Below, in pieces: positions 34,868-45,995 of a DNA stretch of 64,000 nucleotides. The notes beneath the pieces were generated by a model that ran no database searches, was not told the DNA's origin, and worked only from the letters and a program-made list of their open reading frames with translations. The stretch comes from Antedon bifida. Its lineage: Eukaryota > Echinodermata > Crinoidea > Comatulida > Antedonidae. Where the stretch lies: assembly GCA_963402885.1 (NCBI GenBank), contig OY727099.1:18061001-18125000 (forward strand), written 5' to 3'. The position numbers were made by a program, and so were the translations under genes. How positions within the stretch are numbered: position 1 is the first letter of the stretch; every line of letters begins with the position of its first letter.

Positions 34868-35032
34868 CCATCTTGCGAATGTCTGAAATAAAGTGTGAAA
34901 AGAATTTCTAATATTCGTTGAAGCGACACCATGAGTTTTGAAATTGGCGACAAAATAGTCCAATTTAATCAAACAAGTCTTGACCTTTCTTATGTCACTT
35001 GTTCTATCCAAATCTTGGTAATATTCATACAA
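34868..35032 (-). CDS. Hypothetical internal exon
   Basis: Minus-strand open stretch with YEYYQDLDRTSD, then KTCLIKLDYFVANFKTHG and HTLFQTFAR, ending in a GTATGT donor. Helical, charged composition. No confident acceptor and no family recognised. Possibly one gene with 33541-33790 and 36504-36618. Confidence 0.3.
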
Positions 35033-35137
35033 TTCATTAGTATTATCTTGGCCAGTGTATCAGAAATACCTTCACATGGTCATATGGTGAAAACTATAGA
35101 TTGACAATTACAGGCCCGCACTCTGGCCTTTAAGTAC

Positions 35138-36170
35138 TATTTTCAATTCAATTAAATAAACTTATTGTCAAACTCATGAATGGCTTGAAATTTCGGCTGA
35201 AAGTACACACATTAAAATTGTCTAAAAACATTGTCGCACAAACAGTAATAAAAAGTATAAAATCACATAAAACTGAGAACAAGATGTTATATAAAATAGT
35301 TAAAAGAGGACATAAAAAGCACAAATCGAGTTAAAAGTACAGCTAAAATACTGCTGTTATCGTTTCCACATTAAATTAAAATGCCTCATAGCAGATGGGA
35401 AAAAGGATCTACGTAGACGTTCAGTGTTCCAGCGAGGATATGTAATGCGCCCAGACCGGCTTAACGCAATGTACTGGTTAAGGGGGTGGCTAACATCTGA
35501 CATAATAACTTAACTTTAAGTTTATTTGTAAAATTTTTCAGATTTACATATTCTGTTTTAACTTTTAATGCAATGTTGGTTCAACAATTTAAACCAGCAA
35601 TGCATGAAAAAAGTACAGATTCATAAAATAAAGTCAAGATCCTATTGCACACATGAAATTTCTTCAATCTTCTCAAAAGGTACAGTCGCTTATAACAATT
35701 TGTGGTAACTAACTTAGTGTTTTCCTTCCAATTAAGTTTATCATCGATTACTGTGCCTAGATACTTAAAGTTACTAACAACTTCCACTTCATTGTTTAAT
35801 ATACATAGCTTATCATGTGTTTTGTCACCTTGCTAAAATCAATGATCATTTCTTGTCTTGTTAACATTTAATTTTAGATAGTTATTAGAACACCAAGTAG
35901 AAAAATAACTGACATTATCAAAATATGACTTAGGGTCATCATGTTTTATTAGGCAAACTAGACCTGTGTCATCAGCGTATTTATTTATTACTACTAGGCC
36001 TTCTACTGTATTACAACCCGGTATTTCTAAGTCCAGGTTTCGAGGTCTATATGAAAACAAAAAAAATGACAAATATTCTGTGGTAAACTATCCCCCGTTG
36101 GACACCATCCCAGTTTTTCTAGGTTTTGTGGTTGATATGCTGACATTTAATCGTGTTCCAACAGGTTCCT
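35138..36170 (-). mobile_element. 5'-truncated CR1/L2-like LINE
   Basis: On the minus strand the reverse-transcriptase part has KYADDTGLVCLI (the (F/Y)xDD motif), then FSTWCSNNYLKLNV, KYLGTVIDDKLNWKENT and LYLLRRLKKFHVCNRIL. The C-terminal phrase RSGRITYPRWNTERLRRSFF lies near 35400-35460. The 3' end at ~35138 has an ATTGAATTGAAA tail. The endonuclease and most of the reverse transcriptase are missing, and frames are broken in several places. It lies between the hypothetical exons at 34868 and 36504. Confidence 0.8.
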
Positions 36171-36503
36171 AGGAACAGATACATAGGTTTGATCATTTAT
36201 GTAAATGAACAGACAATTAAATCAGATACACGACACTGGTAACTTTCTTATCTGTCCAGGCCTTACTAAATAAATGTGGTTTACGATATTATCTATGGTG
36301 ATATTCTTGGATGATCACATATGATAGGTAAAGGTATAGGTCTTTTCGTCAACGCACTGACTGTCATCTCTAAAATATATATATATATACTGTTAGATAG
36401 TTTTTTGGTAAAATATAGTGTAAATTGTGAAAAATCAAGTAAAAAATACCTAACTGTTTTCAACTGAATTACATACGTATACCAATTTCTACTTTAACTT
36501 ACC

Positions 36504-36618
36504 TCAGAAACTTAACAGACAACTGCTTAAGCAAAGTTGTCGTAACCGGATCACTTTCCCCGATAATATTTGTAACCAATGATGGTAGGCCCTTTGCCAT
36601 ACCAACAGCAAATGAAAT
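36504..36618 (-). CDS. Hypothetical internal exon
   Basis: Between a good acceptor (TGACTAATATAG) and a GTAAGT donor, the minus strand is fully open: ISFAVGMAKGLPSLVTNIIG, then ESDPVTTTLLKQLSVKFLR. Clean splice sites and sensible protein sequence favour a real exon. Family not recognised. Confidence 0.4.
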
Positions 36619-37199
36619 CTATATTAGTCAAACATAAAAAATAAGTTAAATAAACAAATCAGAGTCATCATGATTGTATTTGTATGTATAACATACTGTA
36701 TAAATCATGTATCCGATACAACGTTGCAAATCAAGATCTTTACTTGGCTATTAACAAATCTCAATCCATGTACCATTTTCTTTAAGAAGGCATTCATTGA
36801 TTAAAAGCCAAAACAAGAAAATTCGTACAGTGGGCTAAACATCCTGCACACATCAGTCAGGTGTGTCAGCAAATGCAAATTCATCGTTTGCTTTGTTTGC
36901 CCTGTAAAACAAGTGAAATCTATATATAAATTATGGTTAATTCTGACATAGCCGAGCACAATGCAAAAACTTTGCCTTGGATACCTACCTTATCTATCTC
37001 AGATGTACCGCAAAACGTAGATTTGATAACATTAGTTTTCACATCGACGTTATTGTTCCACAAAATTTAGCGTTACCTATCGAAATTTGTGGATATCACA
37101 GGGTTATTTTCACACACTCGCGCTGTTGTTCAACTGTCTTCTGGGTCCGGCAAAATGGCCATTGGTGGCGCCATTCAATATTAAATACAAAAATATTTT
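36619..37199. other. No gene seen
   Basis: Intron-like AT-rich sequence. A slightly CpG-richer patch at 37090-37180 could be an upstream untranslated exon for the minus-strand exons. This is not supported further. Confidence 0.4.
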
Positions 37200-37610
37200 A
37201 GTGGTTCAACGTATCGTGAACTACTGAAATTAGATTGTTTTAGATATTCAACTAATCAGTTATATTGATTAAAGGCATACTTTACGTGAACTACAATTTG
37301 TTTTAGTAATTTAACTTTTATTGAAGGCCTTTACTTTTACGTGAACTACAATGTGATTTAGTGATTCAACTGAATCGTGAACTACAATTTATTTGTTTTA
37401 GCCTAGATATTCAACTAATCAATTATGAAGGCCTCTACTTTACGTGAAATACAATTTGTTTCAGTAATTGAACTAATTATTTATGCTATTTATTAATCAT
37501 TTTATCAAATTTAGGTGCGATTCAATGTTACTGTAGGGGGCTAATGGAACTAATTATTCTATTTATTAATCATTTAATCAAATTTAGGTGCGATTCAATA
37601 TTACTATATG
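37200..37610. repeat. Degenerate tandem repeats
   Basis: CGTGAACTACAATTTGTTTTAG-like blocks (shared core GTGAACTACAAT) occur five times between 37200 and 37465. They are followed by two ~65-bp copies around TCAAATTTAGGTGCGATTCA at 37492-37610. Confidence 0.75.
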
Positions 37611-39050
37611 AGGCCTGGTAGGCCTACCAGGGAAACACCTTTACTGTTTATATTATCGATTATTTCTGTTGCTTGCTCTATTTATAATAATTATGGTGTG
37701 TACTACAACCGATATATAAGTAGGCTACGACAGTTGTTATATGATAATTTTGTTCCAAAATTAACAAGATACTGTTGTCATGATATATTGTGATATAAAT
37801 GTTAATATGTATATTATACGTATACTGGTCTTTACAATTATATTATTTGCATTAATACCAATTGTTGTAAAGTTTTTACATCATTACAGGATAATTAATG
37901 TACATTATCTTTATTTTTAATTACATCTATTGAGTGACTTTTTTTCCTCTTTACTTTCCTATAACCACCGATTGCTGTCAAGTGTCAATACATCAACACT
38001 GACAGGGGACATAATCAATCATAATTGGTATACATTTCGCATCTTACCAAACGTATCTATATTTAATGTAATTATAAATAATATTTTGATACAATGAACA
38101 TAATTATGGCTGTTTCAAAATATGTATTACTTTTTTTCTGATCTGAGCAGTGTACTATTTGTCTGATTGTACAAAATAATCTGGAAGGGCAAAAGTATAA
38201 CGTATTACAACTATACACAATAGACTTTTGAGTAAAATTAGTATTTTTTTAGTGGTTGCAGTATTATAATTTAGCTCTTCACTGGCCATACACAGACGTA
38301 AACCGCGGTCCACTTGAGACATTACGCAGATCGGCAAAAACATGTTTAATTTTTCCAACACATAGTTCAATGTCTGTGTGCTGTCATTAATACAACCTTT
38401 TCACCGGATTTGTACAAACACTACACAGACGATTTACAACTTATATTCCGAGTTTAATAATTCATTCTTGGATTGTGACACTTTTGAGTACAAATCTATG
38501 TCACCCTGGAGAAGGTCAGACTTTTTTAAGTCACAGTCACACACTGACCGCAATTCGCTATTACCACGACGCTTTTGGATTCACAGTAACGAACTCACTA
38601 CGACTAGGCCAACTGCATGCTAAACAACTAAATCTCCACACAAATTATAAATCGTTTTCCACATTCTGGGTAAGTTTATTTATTTTTATGTCACATTTTG
38701 CAGTAGGCTAACTATAACCATGTTTAGTTTAGTCATCTTCCTCACAGCAACATTCATTCAAGCTATTCACATGGAAGATATTGCTTTATTGGTATAATTG
38801 ACAAATACATATTTATAATTATTATGTTGTAAAGTGCGTGTATGTCTGATTACAGCAACACCATAGCCTACCATATACAGTAGTTCAAGACTTAGGCCTA
38901 TATAGTTTTTTCGACAATTCAATAGTATACCAATGTCTCTTCAAATCATAGCATACTGTATGCATAATATTAATATAATTATAAGCATTACGCAGTGTGT
39001 ATTTATTATTTTACTATTGGACATACAATTCTACTTATTTATTCCTTTCA
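37611..39050. other. No gene seen
   Basis: AT-rich. Overlapping open frames at 38378-38711 lie in different frames of the same bases and look non-coding. A good acceptor (TTTATTCCTTTCAG) closes the interval at 39050. Confidence 0.4.
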
Positions 39051-39059
39051 GTTACGAAT

Positions 39060-39527
39060 ATGGCACAGGAACTGTTAATGAAAATTACGTGTACGAAATC
39101 TTATAAAGTCCTGCTGTTACAGAACACACCGCCCTCCATGCGACAACACACGGATCTTCTTGGAATACAGATAGATAAAACATTGGAGGAATGTGTGTCA
39201 ATGATATCGTCGCAGGCTACAGAAATTGAACAACTTCAGCGCCAGGTGCTGCAGCTAAAAGCTACCAATAAGAAGCTTAACTTTCAGATGTCCCTGTCAA
39301 CCTCACCAACAACCCCTTCAGCAAGTAAACAAACGGACCCACCAAAGCCACCACAAATTAGACCTAGAGCAACACCTATTGAACTGGACTTTTTTAGTAC
39401 AGACAGCGATGACGAACCATTTTTGAAGTCTGTGGACTTGCTGGAAAGACAAGAAACACCCAAGAAAACTATGAAGCCTAAAAAATGGAGGCTGGTCAAG
39501 CACAAAAAAGGCCATACATCAACTTAG
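39060..39527 (+). CDS. Unidentified coiled-coil protein exon, 155 residues
   Basis: The ATG at 39060 comes nine bases after an acceptor (CCTTTCAG), and the frame is open to TAG. The N-terminal part (MAQELLMKITCTKSYK) is followed by a coiled coil (ATEIEQLQRQVLQLKATNKK), a Ser/Thr/Pro-rich linker (STSPTTPSASK), an acidic DFFSTDSDDEPF patch and a basic end (KPKKWRLVKHKKG). It could be a host gene exon or an accessory ORF of the Helitron fragment immediately downstream. No homology recognised. Confidence 0.45.
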   Translation: MAQELLMKITCTKSYKVLLLQNTPPSMRQHTDLLGIQIDKTLEECVSMISSQATEIEQLQRQVLQLKATNKKLNFQMSLSTSPTTPSASKQTDPPKPPQIRPRATPIELDFFSTDSDDEPFLKSVDLLERQETPKKTMKPKKWRLVKHKKGHTST

Positions 39528-39657
39528 TAGAAATGCATTATAGACACTTTTCTTGATTACCTTGATTACTAATACTGAGACAGTTACAGGAACGATATCA
39601 CTTCAACATTAGGCTACAATTTCTTTTTCATTCCACATACAACATGAGGAAGTGAAA

Positions 39658-40140
39658 ATGAATGACAGTGAATTTGACTTATTCAATTTTTATTTACTTC
39701 CCAGTTCTACCGATGTAGAGCATATGCCAGCAACAGTTCTGCCAGTACTACCCACTCCTGAACTAACCCCAGCGGCCGGCAGTACTCATTCTCTGCCTCA
39801 AGACGTACCAACGATTCATTATGGTCCAAAAAGACATGGTATTGTCCAGACTACTTATGATGTCAACGAGAACACAGTGCCTCACCACATTCAACACTTT
39901 CAACCAAAAGGACTCTTCAACCAAAATAACCTATGCCAGTATTGCTTGGCATACCGACTTGAAAAAGAATAGGATTCTGCTGCAAACAAGGAAAGGTTGA
40001 CTTACCCTCTCTACCAGACCTTCCGAAATATATCAGAACACTGTTTGACCAGCAATCATTCCTCAATAACATCAGAGCATACAACAATGCTATGGCCCTT
40101 GCATCAATAGGTGTTAATGAGGAGCGCCTACCATTAATTG
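39658..40140 (+). mobile_element. Helitron fragment (replicase N-terminal region)
   Basis: The frame has NLCQYCLAYRLEKE. After a frame change near 39970 it continues GFCCKQGKVDLPSLPDLP, then LFDQQSFLNNIRAYNNAMAL. The order 'C.YC.A - CC..GK(V)LP.LP..P - F..NIR.YN...A..S.G' is the Helitron-like N-terminal domain that precedes the Rep/helicase. Nothing of the rolling-circle HUH motif or the helicase follows; the piece stops where the 40165-42168 element begins. Confidence 0.75.
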
Positions 40141-40164
40141 CTATTCTATTATTGTAAATATGGT

Positions 40165-42168
40165 ATTAGGTATCCCAATGAAGCGGATTTTCGTTAAGGC
40201 GATTTTAACACGTTCGTGAAATTTCAAAAAGTGACATGTCTTTGAAGTTAAAAATAAACTATTTCTTATGTAGCCATGTGAATAAAATTTATATGTCTAG
40301 AAAGATCTTGTTTAAGAGTTTATTTATATATATTTTTAATCTATGTTTATTAAATATTTTAATAGAAAACGCGAGTTAAAAAGAGGTACAAAAGCCGGCG
40401 AGCCGAAATCCGCGCGCTAAAAATAACTTCGGAAAACACCTACCCATTTTCAAAACACGATCGCTCGGCGACCATAATAGGTGGTGGAGTAATTTTTGTT
40501 GCATGTTATTAGGCTTTAAATACTCTTTATTTTGATATGTAAATCGGTTATTATTATTATGTACATCCGCCTCAAATGTCAATTTTTCCGATAAAAATTA
40601 AATGTTTGAGTCTTTCTCATTATCAAAATCTGGGGAATTTAGTATTGAATTGAAGCTAATTTATATTTCTGTTTGATAAACTACATTGTTTTATTTGTCT
40701 TTGCGTGGTCGTCGTGCGAAGAGACCAACAAGACCAACCACTTAAAAAAATAATCCCTATCGAAAATAAAAGTATTTACCATTTTCCTTGCAGGGGGGTT
40801 TCAGTTCTCAGCTTATTACTAAATTACCGACGCCCAGGCAATTTGCATGGTATGCATGTATTAGCGCGTTAAATTATGATTGGATACCCCCGCAGTGGAC
40901 TGTTCCATTTTCGGAACAAGTCTTTACTGCACACACGAGGCATGGCGAAGAATGTCGCTTCTCGTGGAATATTTGCTTCGAAACGTCAATTTTACCTATT
41001 TATTAAAGTATTTAATAAGTGGAGTATTTATCAAGCTACTATATAAAGCAAGTACGTTAGGAATAAATGTACCGAAGGAATTTAAGAAGCTTTAAATTTG
41101 CTATGCAGCGGCCGTAACCCATTCTATGTAGGCGGCCGAAAGGCGCTTTTGACAGGGTTGCCGTTATATGTATACGCTGTATCATGGCCTAAACTTGATT
41201 CCGTATTTCAATTTAAAGTGCACCTTACGTTTAGAATATTTGAAAAGGAAATAAAATTAAACATACTAATATATACTATTGAAGTAATTACTTAGTTAAA
41301 TTTGAAATTCGTCTGCTTTCCTCCCGATATTTCTTCGGCAGAATTTAGTGGTGTTAGGCTTTAGGCCTATAAACTTAACTTGTAGGCGCGGCCGAGTTTA
41401 CGCCCGGAATGGAATCGAACGCATAATAAGCAAGGGCTTAATTCTAATTTTTAGCGGTTCGAAAATCAATTAAAATAATATTTATGATTATAATTAAAAA
41501 TTTAAATTCTAGAATTATAAAAAAATGTATACTTACGAAAAATAATATTTTAAAAAAAAGAAACAATAGCCACACAGTTTTTTAACACAATATATATTTT
41601 TTTACATTTTAACATTTTTTAACAATATTTATGTTGTATTTCAGAAATACCTACCCGTCAATATAAATAATCTTACTAAAATACATATTACATTCTATGC
41701 AATGCAAAAAAAAAGAAGTCAATTCATACACTGGTTCAAAAGTTACGAATCATTTAAAGACAGGATCTTTTTGGGCATTTTTGAGACATTTGGAAAAAAT
41801 TAGCGCAAAAAGCCCTAAGACTAATTTTGGAGGGCGATATCTCAAAAAAAAATTTTGAGGACCCCCCCCAAAAAAATAGTCTTGTACAACTCTGTGGTAT
41901 CTATGGGTTTAGCAAAAATTAGAACTTTCAAGTTATTAATATAAAAGTTATAACCCTTCAAAAATGGTTCCAAATATAATTGGAAAAAATGCAATTTTTC
42001 AACCAAAAATCATTGTTTTTTGGCAACTTCAACGGACGATAACTTTTGAATGGATAATCCGATTTCAATCATTTAAATTGCAAAAGTTTATGTTCAGTAA
42101 GTTCCTTTTGATTAACTGAAAGAAAAAGTACCATCATTAATTTGAAATTTTACATTGGGATACCTAAT
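40165..42168. mobile_element. 2.0-kb element with 16-bp terminal inverted repeats
   Basis: ATTAGGTATCCCAATG at 40165 is matched exactly by CATTGGGATACCTAAT ending at 42168. GGT flanks both sides, a possible 3-bp target duplication; alternatively the inner TA is the duplicated pair, as for Tc1/mariner. The interior is non-coding: open frames at 40376-41295 overlap on both strands without domains. It lies directly after the Helitron fragment. Confidence 0.6.
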
Positions 42169-42221
42169 GGTATACAAAATATAATAAATAATAAACTTTT
42201 TCTGTCGTCATATCTTGCAGG

Positions 42222-42868
42222 CTTTCATACAACCGTTTTTAAGGTACTGGCAAAGCTATCAAACAGCATTAATGACGTGAAAAAGCAGGTGGAGCGGAAC
42301 ACGTCGCTGTTGTTAGAGTTACAGACAGAAAAGGCCAGTGATATAGCTCAAAATACAGAAGAAGAAACCGAGACATACAGACTTCCATTGGATTCTATAA
42401 ACGATATGGAAGAATTCGAGAAGAGAAGCTGGAGGATAAACAATTTTCGAAGAAAATAGTAAGGGAAATAATATGCATTCAATGGTTTCAAATATTATGT
42501 AAATGACGTCCTATTGTGTCCTATTTGTTTATTTTTTCAAGTGTTTAAAGTGAATTAGATAATAAACACACAAATGAAGTTAAAGTATCAGATCAGTTGT
42601 GGAAATCAAGTATATGTTTAGGCCTACTAATAAACAAAATGAAATTATAAATTATTATCTTACAGATTTCTCAGTTAAGTTTGATTGGTGGCCGAAATTT
42701 GGCAGAAATTGGAAAATCTATTCTGGCCCACTTAATGACAAACAAGTTGGCCATGAAATATAATTGGACTGGTCAGAAAGACAAGAGCCAGTTCAAAGAG
42801 TTAACCTAAATAAAGACGTTAAGAAGCAAATTATAGCTAGGATATTTACAATTGACCACGATGTTTAA
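42222..42868 (+). pseudogene. DUF4806-like gene fragment, two exons
   Basis: Exon 1 (from the acceptor ATCTTGCAG, ending near 42470) encodes a coiled coil (SINDVKKQVERNTSLLLEL), then YRLPLDSINDMEEFE and, in a shifted frame, EKLEDKQFSKKIVREI. Exon 2 begins at 42667 after TTATCTTACAG with ISQLSLIGGRNLAEIGKSIL, then TNKLAMKYNWTGQKDKSQF. 'LPL.S......EE.L.D - IGG.......I....M...LA..YNWTG...K..F' is the DUF4806 pattern. Two frameshifts (near 42425 and 42810) indicate decay. Function of DUF4806 is unknown; many copies in invertebrates are repeat-like. Confidence 0.6.
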
Positions 42869-42959
42869 AACAAGACCATTTAACCATAACGCAGACGACA
42901 GTGACAGACAAGAGTCCCTTTATGGGTCAATGATTTACACATTCTAGAGCCATGTGTAG

Positions 42960-43512
42960 CCCGTCCATAAAGTGACTGTGTTTAACCCACACGGGTACAT
43001 TAGGGGAAAATACAGACCCACAGTTTGGCCCATATTTCGGATTCAGGGCCCATCTATTTCCCATGAAGAGCCCCAAAGTTATGTTCAACATAATATGGGC
43101 CCCTTAAGGAACAAGGGTGTACATGCAGCTATTACCCATATGGGCCTGTCTGTATGGGACCCTCATTTTGGCCCATATATATCCAATACAGGGCCCATAT
43201 GTAGCCCATGAGGAACCCATAAGGTTCCCATAGATGTCCCGCCAGATAATTCGGGCAAACATATATGGGGCCCTTCAGGATCAAGCATGCTCTTTCCCAT
43301 ATGGGCCAATCTATATGGGGCCCATATTTTGGCCCATGCATTTCCGATACAGGGCCCTTGTGTCGCTCATGTGCAATCATGAAGGTTCCCAAGGGCAAAC
43401 ATATATGGGGCCCGTACGAATTGAGGGTGCATAGGCAGCTCTTTCCCGTATGGGCTATCCATCTGGGACCCACATTTTGGCCCATATATTTCCAATATGG
43501 GGCCCATGTTTT
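42960..43512. repeat. Tandem repeat, ~150-bp unit, about four copies
   Basis: The block TTTTGGCCCATATATTTCCA followed by ATACAGGGCCCAT recurs at about 43025, 43165, 43325 and 43475. The sequence is full of GGGCCCATAT and its complement, so it reads open in several frames on both strands (MGP/WGPY-rich peptides) without being a gene. Confidence 0.85.
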
Positions 43513-43531
43513 TTTGCTGCCTGGGAACAGT

Positions 43532-43817
43532 ACACTCCAAATAAATCGACTATTGTCTCAATGAAGTTCTAACTTGTTCTAGTGGAGTGTAGTTGTTTCA
43601 ATATGTCTTTTTTAAATAAAAAATAAATAATGTATGTTTATTTAAAAACAACAAAATTATACAATTATTAAAATATCAGTAACAACAATACACTCCAAAT
43701 AAAAAGACTATTGTCTCAATGAAGTTCTAACTAGACAGCCTCATGAGGTCTTAGGGCAACTGCAAGCTTCTAGTGGAGTGTAGTTGTTTCAATAAATATG
43801 TCTTTTTAAAATAAAAA
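43532..43817. repeat. Two copies of an ACACTCCA...TGGAGTGT element
   Basis: 43532-43590 and 43690-43781 both start ACACTCCAAATAAA, share GACTATTGTCTCAATGAAG and end TCTAGTGGAGTGTAGTTG. The second has a ~37-bp insertion. The 8-bp inverted termini suggest tiny MITEs, but the shared flank (TTGTTTCAATA...TGTCTTTTT) suggests instead a local segmental duplication. Confidence 0.65.
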
Positions 43818-44291
43818 TTAGTAAAAAAAAATCAGGTCAGGGGTCTAAATTCAGGGATTCGTATACAGTAACTGTTTCATGTCAATAAACCTTGGAACAA
43901 GGCCTCCTCAATGGAAATAAGACTACATTGGTTATTAAGCTATCGTGACTGATAATGGCATCAACAATTCAATATGCAATTTTATTGTTTCAGAATAATA
44001 TTTCTTATATTCTTCTTAGACATCTGATATGGATATTGAGCAACCATCTTTCTTTCTCCAGTAAAGAATGAGAAGATGAACATAATTTGTCCACTTTTAG
44101 CACTGAAACTGAATGTCCCCTTCCAATATATTCATCTAGAGTCTGGGTATGACATCAAAACTAACATTTTTTTTTTATCCTATTATTTATTGCAGGTAAT
44201 TGCAGAATTTGAACAATGCTGTTTTTTATACGGTTGTCAATAAATTAATAAACCAGATTATTTTTAATATTCATTAATTTTTTTCTTGCAG
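43818..44291. other. No gene seen
   Basis: AT-rich, ending in an acceptor-like TTTTTTTCTTGCAG at 44291. Confidence 0.4.
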
Positions 44292-44468
44292 GAGGACATG
44301 GATCAAGACATAGAACCACCAAGGCTTGTCCTAAATACCACAGGGAAACGGGTAGAATCCTGCATTCTCTGCAATGAAAATGTTTTTAAGTCAAAGGGCA
44401 GTTATCTGATGATGGCAATTTATTATGTTTTCGATTTACATTATCCGACACAGTATCTCAAATATTAG
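44292..44468 (+). CDS. Hypothetical exon with CxxC motif
   Basis: Following the acceptor at 44291 the frame reads EDMDQDIEPPRLVLNTTGK, then RVESCILCNENVFKSKG, and stays open to 44468. 'R.ESC.LC' resembles the start of zinc-binding regions in some transposon proteins, but one CxxC pair is weak evidence. No donor chosen. Confidence 0.25.
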   Translation, partial: EDMDQDIEPPRLVLNTTGKRVESCILCNENVFKSKGSYLMMAIYYVFDLHYPTQYLKY

Positions 44469-44799
44469 GTATTTTTCAATACTGGATTTTAAAGGATAAA
44501 ATATTGAAATTATTATACAGTTGTATTATCATACAATGTATCTCATCTCATCTTATTTCAGTTTATATTGGTAGACATGAATAAATAATTTAAATGTTTT
44601 GATTAAAATATCACTTTCGTCCGTTGTGTTCTTAATTAATGATGTCAATCTAATACGCATAAAGACCAATAGGAGTTTAAGGTAACAACAAAATAAGTGA
44701 TTATTGGCTATGAAAAAGTGTTAATGCAGAGCATGAAAACCCAGAGATACAGTACATTCTTATAAAAACCACAGCAAAAAACACCACATTTGTAAGCCC

Positions 44800-45220
44800 A
44801 TGTTTGCTAAATATTTCAAGTAAGCATGGATTCTTAATTGTATACCACAGGAAATACATTGCTAAGCTCTTCTATGCTAAACGCAAAACGGCCTAAACAC
44901 TTGCATTTAAGCACAAATGATATTCCAAACACTATAGAGTTAAAACACTATCCTTTTTCTAAGCACTTCTGTGCTAAACACAAAACGGGCTAAACACTTG
45001 AAAGATAAGCATATTTTTCTTCTAAACACTACATCAAAAACGCTACAATTTTCTAAACACAGAACGAACTAAACACAGAAAAGGCTAAACACTTGAAAGA
45101 TAAGCATATTTTTCTTCTAAACACCAAAGTAAAAACACAAAACGAAACTAAACACATTAGTGCTAAACACTAAATAAGCCTAAGCACATAGAATGCTAAA
45201 CATGTTTAGCATTCTATGTG
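44800..45220. repeat. CTAAACAC-rich repeat ending in a 36-bp perfect palindrome
   Basis: The word CTAAACAC (or CTAAGCAC) occurs more than ten times, including two ~38-bp copies of CTTGAAAGATAAGCATATTT followed by TTCTTCTAAACAC. At 45185-45220 CACATAGAATGCTAAACA is followed at once by its exact reverse complement. The strand bias of the word flips across that palindrome, as expected for the centre of a hairpin element whose right arm is short. Confidence 0.75.
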
Positions 45221-45785
45221 TCTCCAAAGTGACTACAAGAATTGTGTTTAGCATTGTGTTTATAGTTTTTACAGTGTACCATACTGTACACTCAGATATA
45301 GGCCTACCAGAGTTTAAATTCGTAATAAATGCAACCTTCCTTAAGGAGGCGATACACGCGTACATTTCACCAACAACTTCGTGTGTTCAGTTACCGTCCA
45401 TCTACATCCCTCTGATGTCATTTAACATTCTTACTACCTCATCAGAACGTTAATGGCATATCAACAGTCCCACATAGAATACCCACGTTACCTTATAACT
45501 TGCCCTGTCACAATATACTCTAATTTGCTATATTACCCTGGAAGCGATATTTTTGGTGTACATAATTTATGGACCACCATGAAACATCACAAAATAAAGA
45601 TGCATTACTCATCAGTCATATGCATAGGTGTCACCCGGGCTTCAATTTCCAGAGGCGTTGGTCATGTTTTCGAGAACCATTCGGGTACACCCACTAGAGG
45701 GTCGCGAGCGAAGCCTCTAGTAATAACAATTAGTAATGTATGAAAGTACAGTATAGGATAATTATTGCTATTATTATTATTATTA

Positions 45786-45852
45786 ATCGGGATCCCGATC
45801 CCAGTCTATCGTAATCCTGATTAACCGGGATTCCTATCCCGGTCTACTGGAA
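45786..45852. repeat. GGGATCCCG island
   Basis: ATCGGGATCCCGATCCC and AACCGGGATTCCTATCCCGG: the same word family as at 2321-2431 and 58352-58640. Confidence 0.6.
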
Positions 45853-45995
45853 ATCACATACAGTATTATTTATCAGTTAAGTTTAGTTCTCGAATCTGTA
45901 AGGAACGCAACACAATGCATCGCCTAGCAGCCTAACTCAATAATTTGACCAATCAAAAGCGACAATGATGAGTGCTTGCTCGTAATTGGTCAACC

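Noticed and set aside
40788-41295. Plus-strand open frames inside the 2-kb element
   Set aside because: Overlapping frames without domain or splice support; probably chance in non-coding DNA.
42960-43564. A CRISPR array
   Set aside because: Units of ~150 bp with no constant-repeat/variable-spacer pattern, in a eukaryotic sequence.
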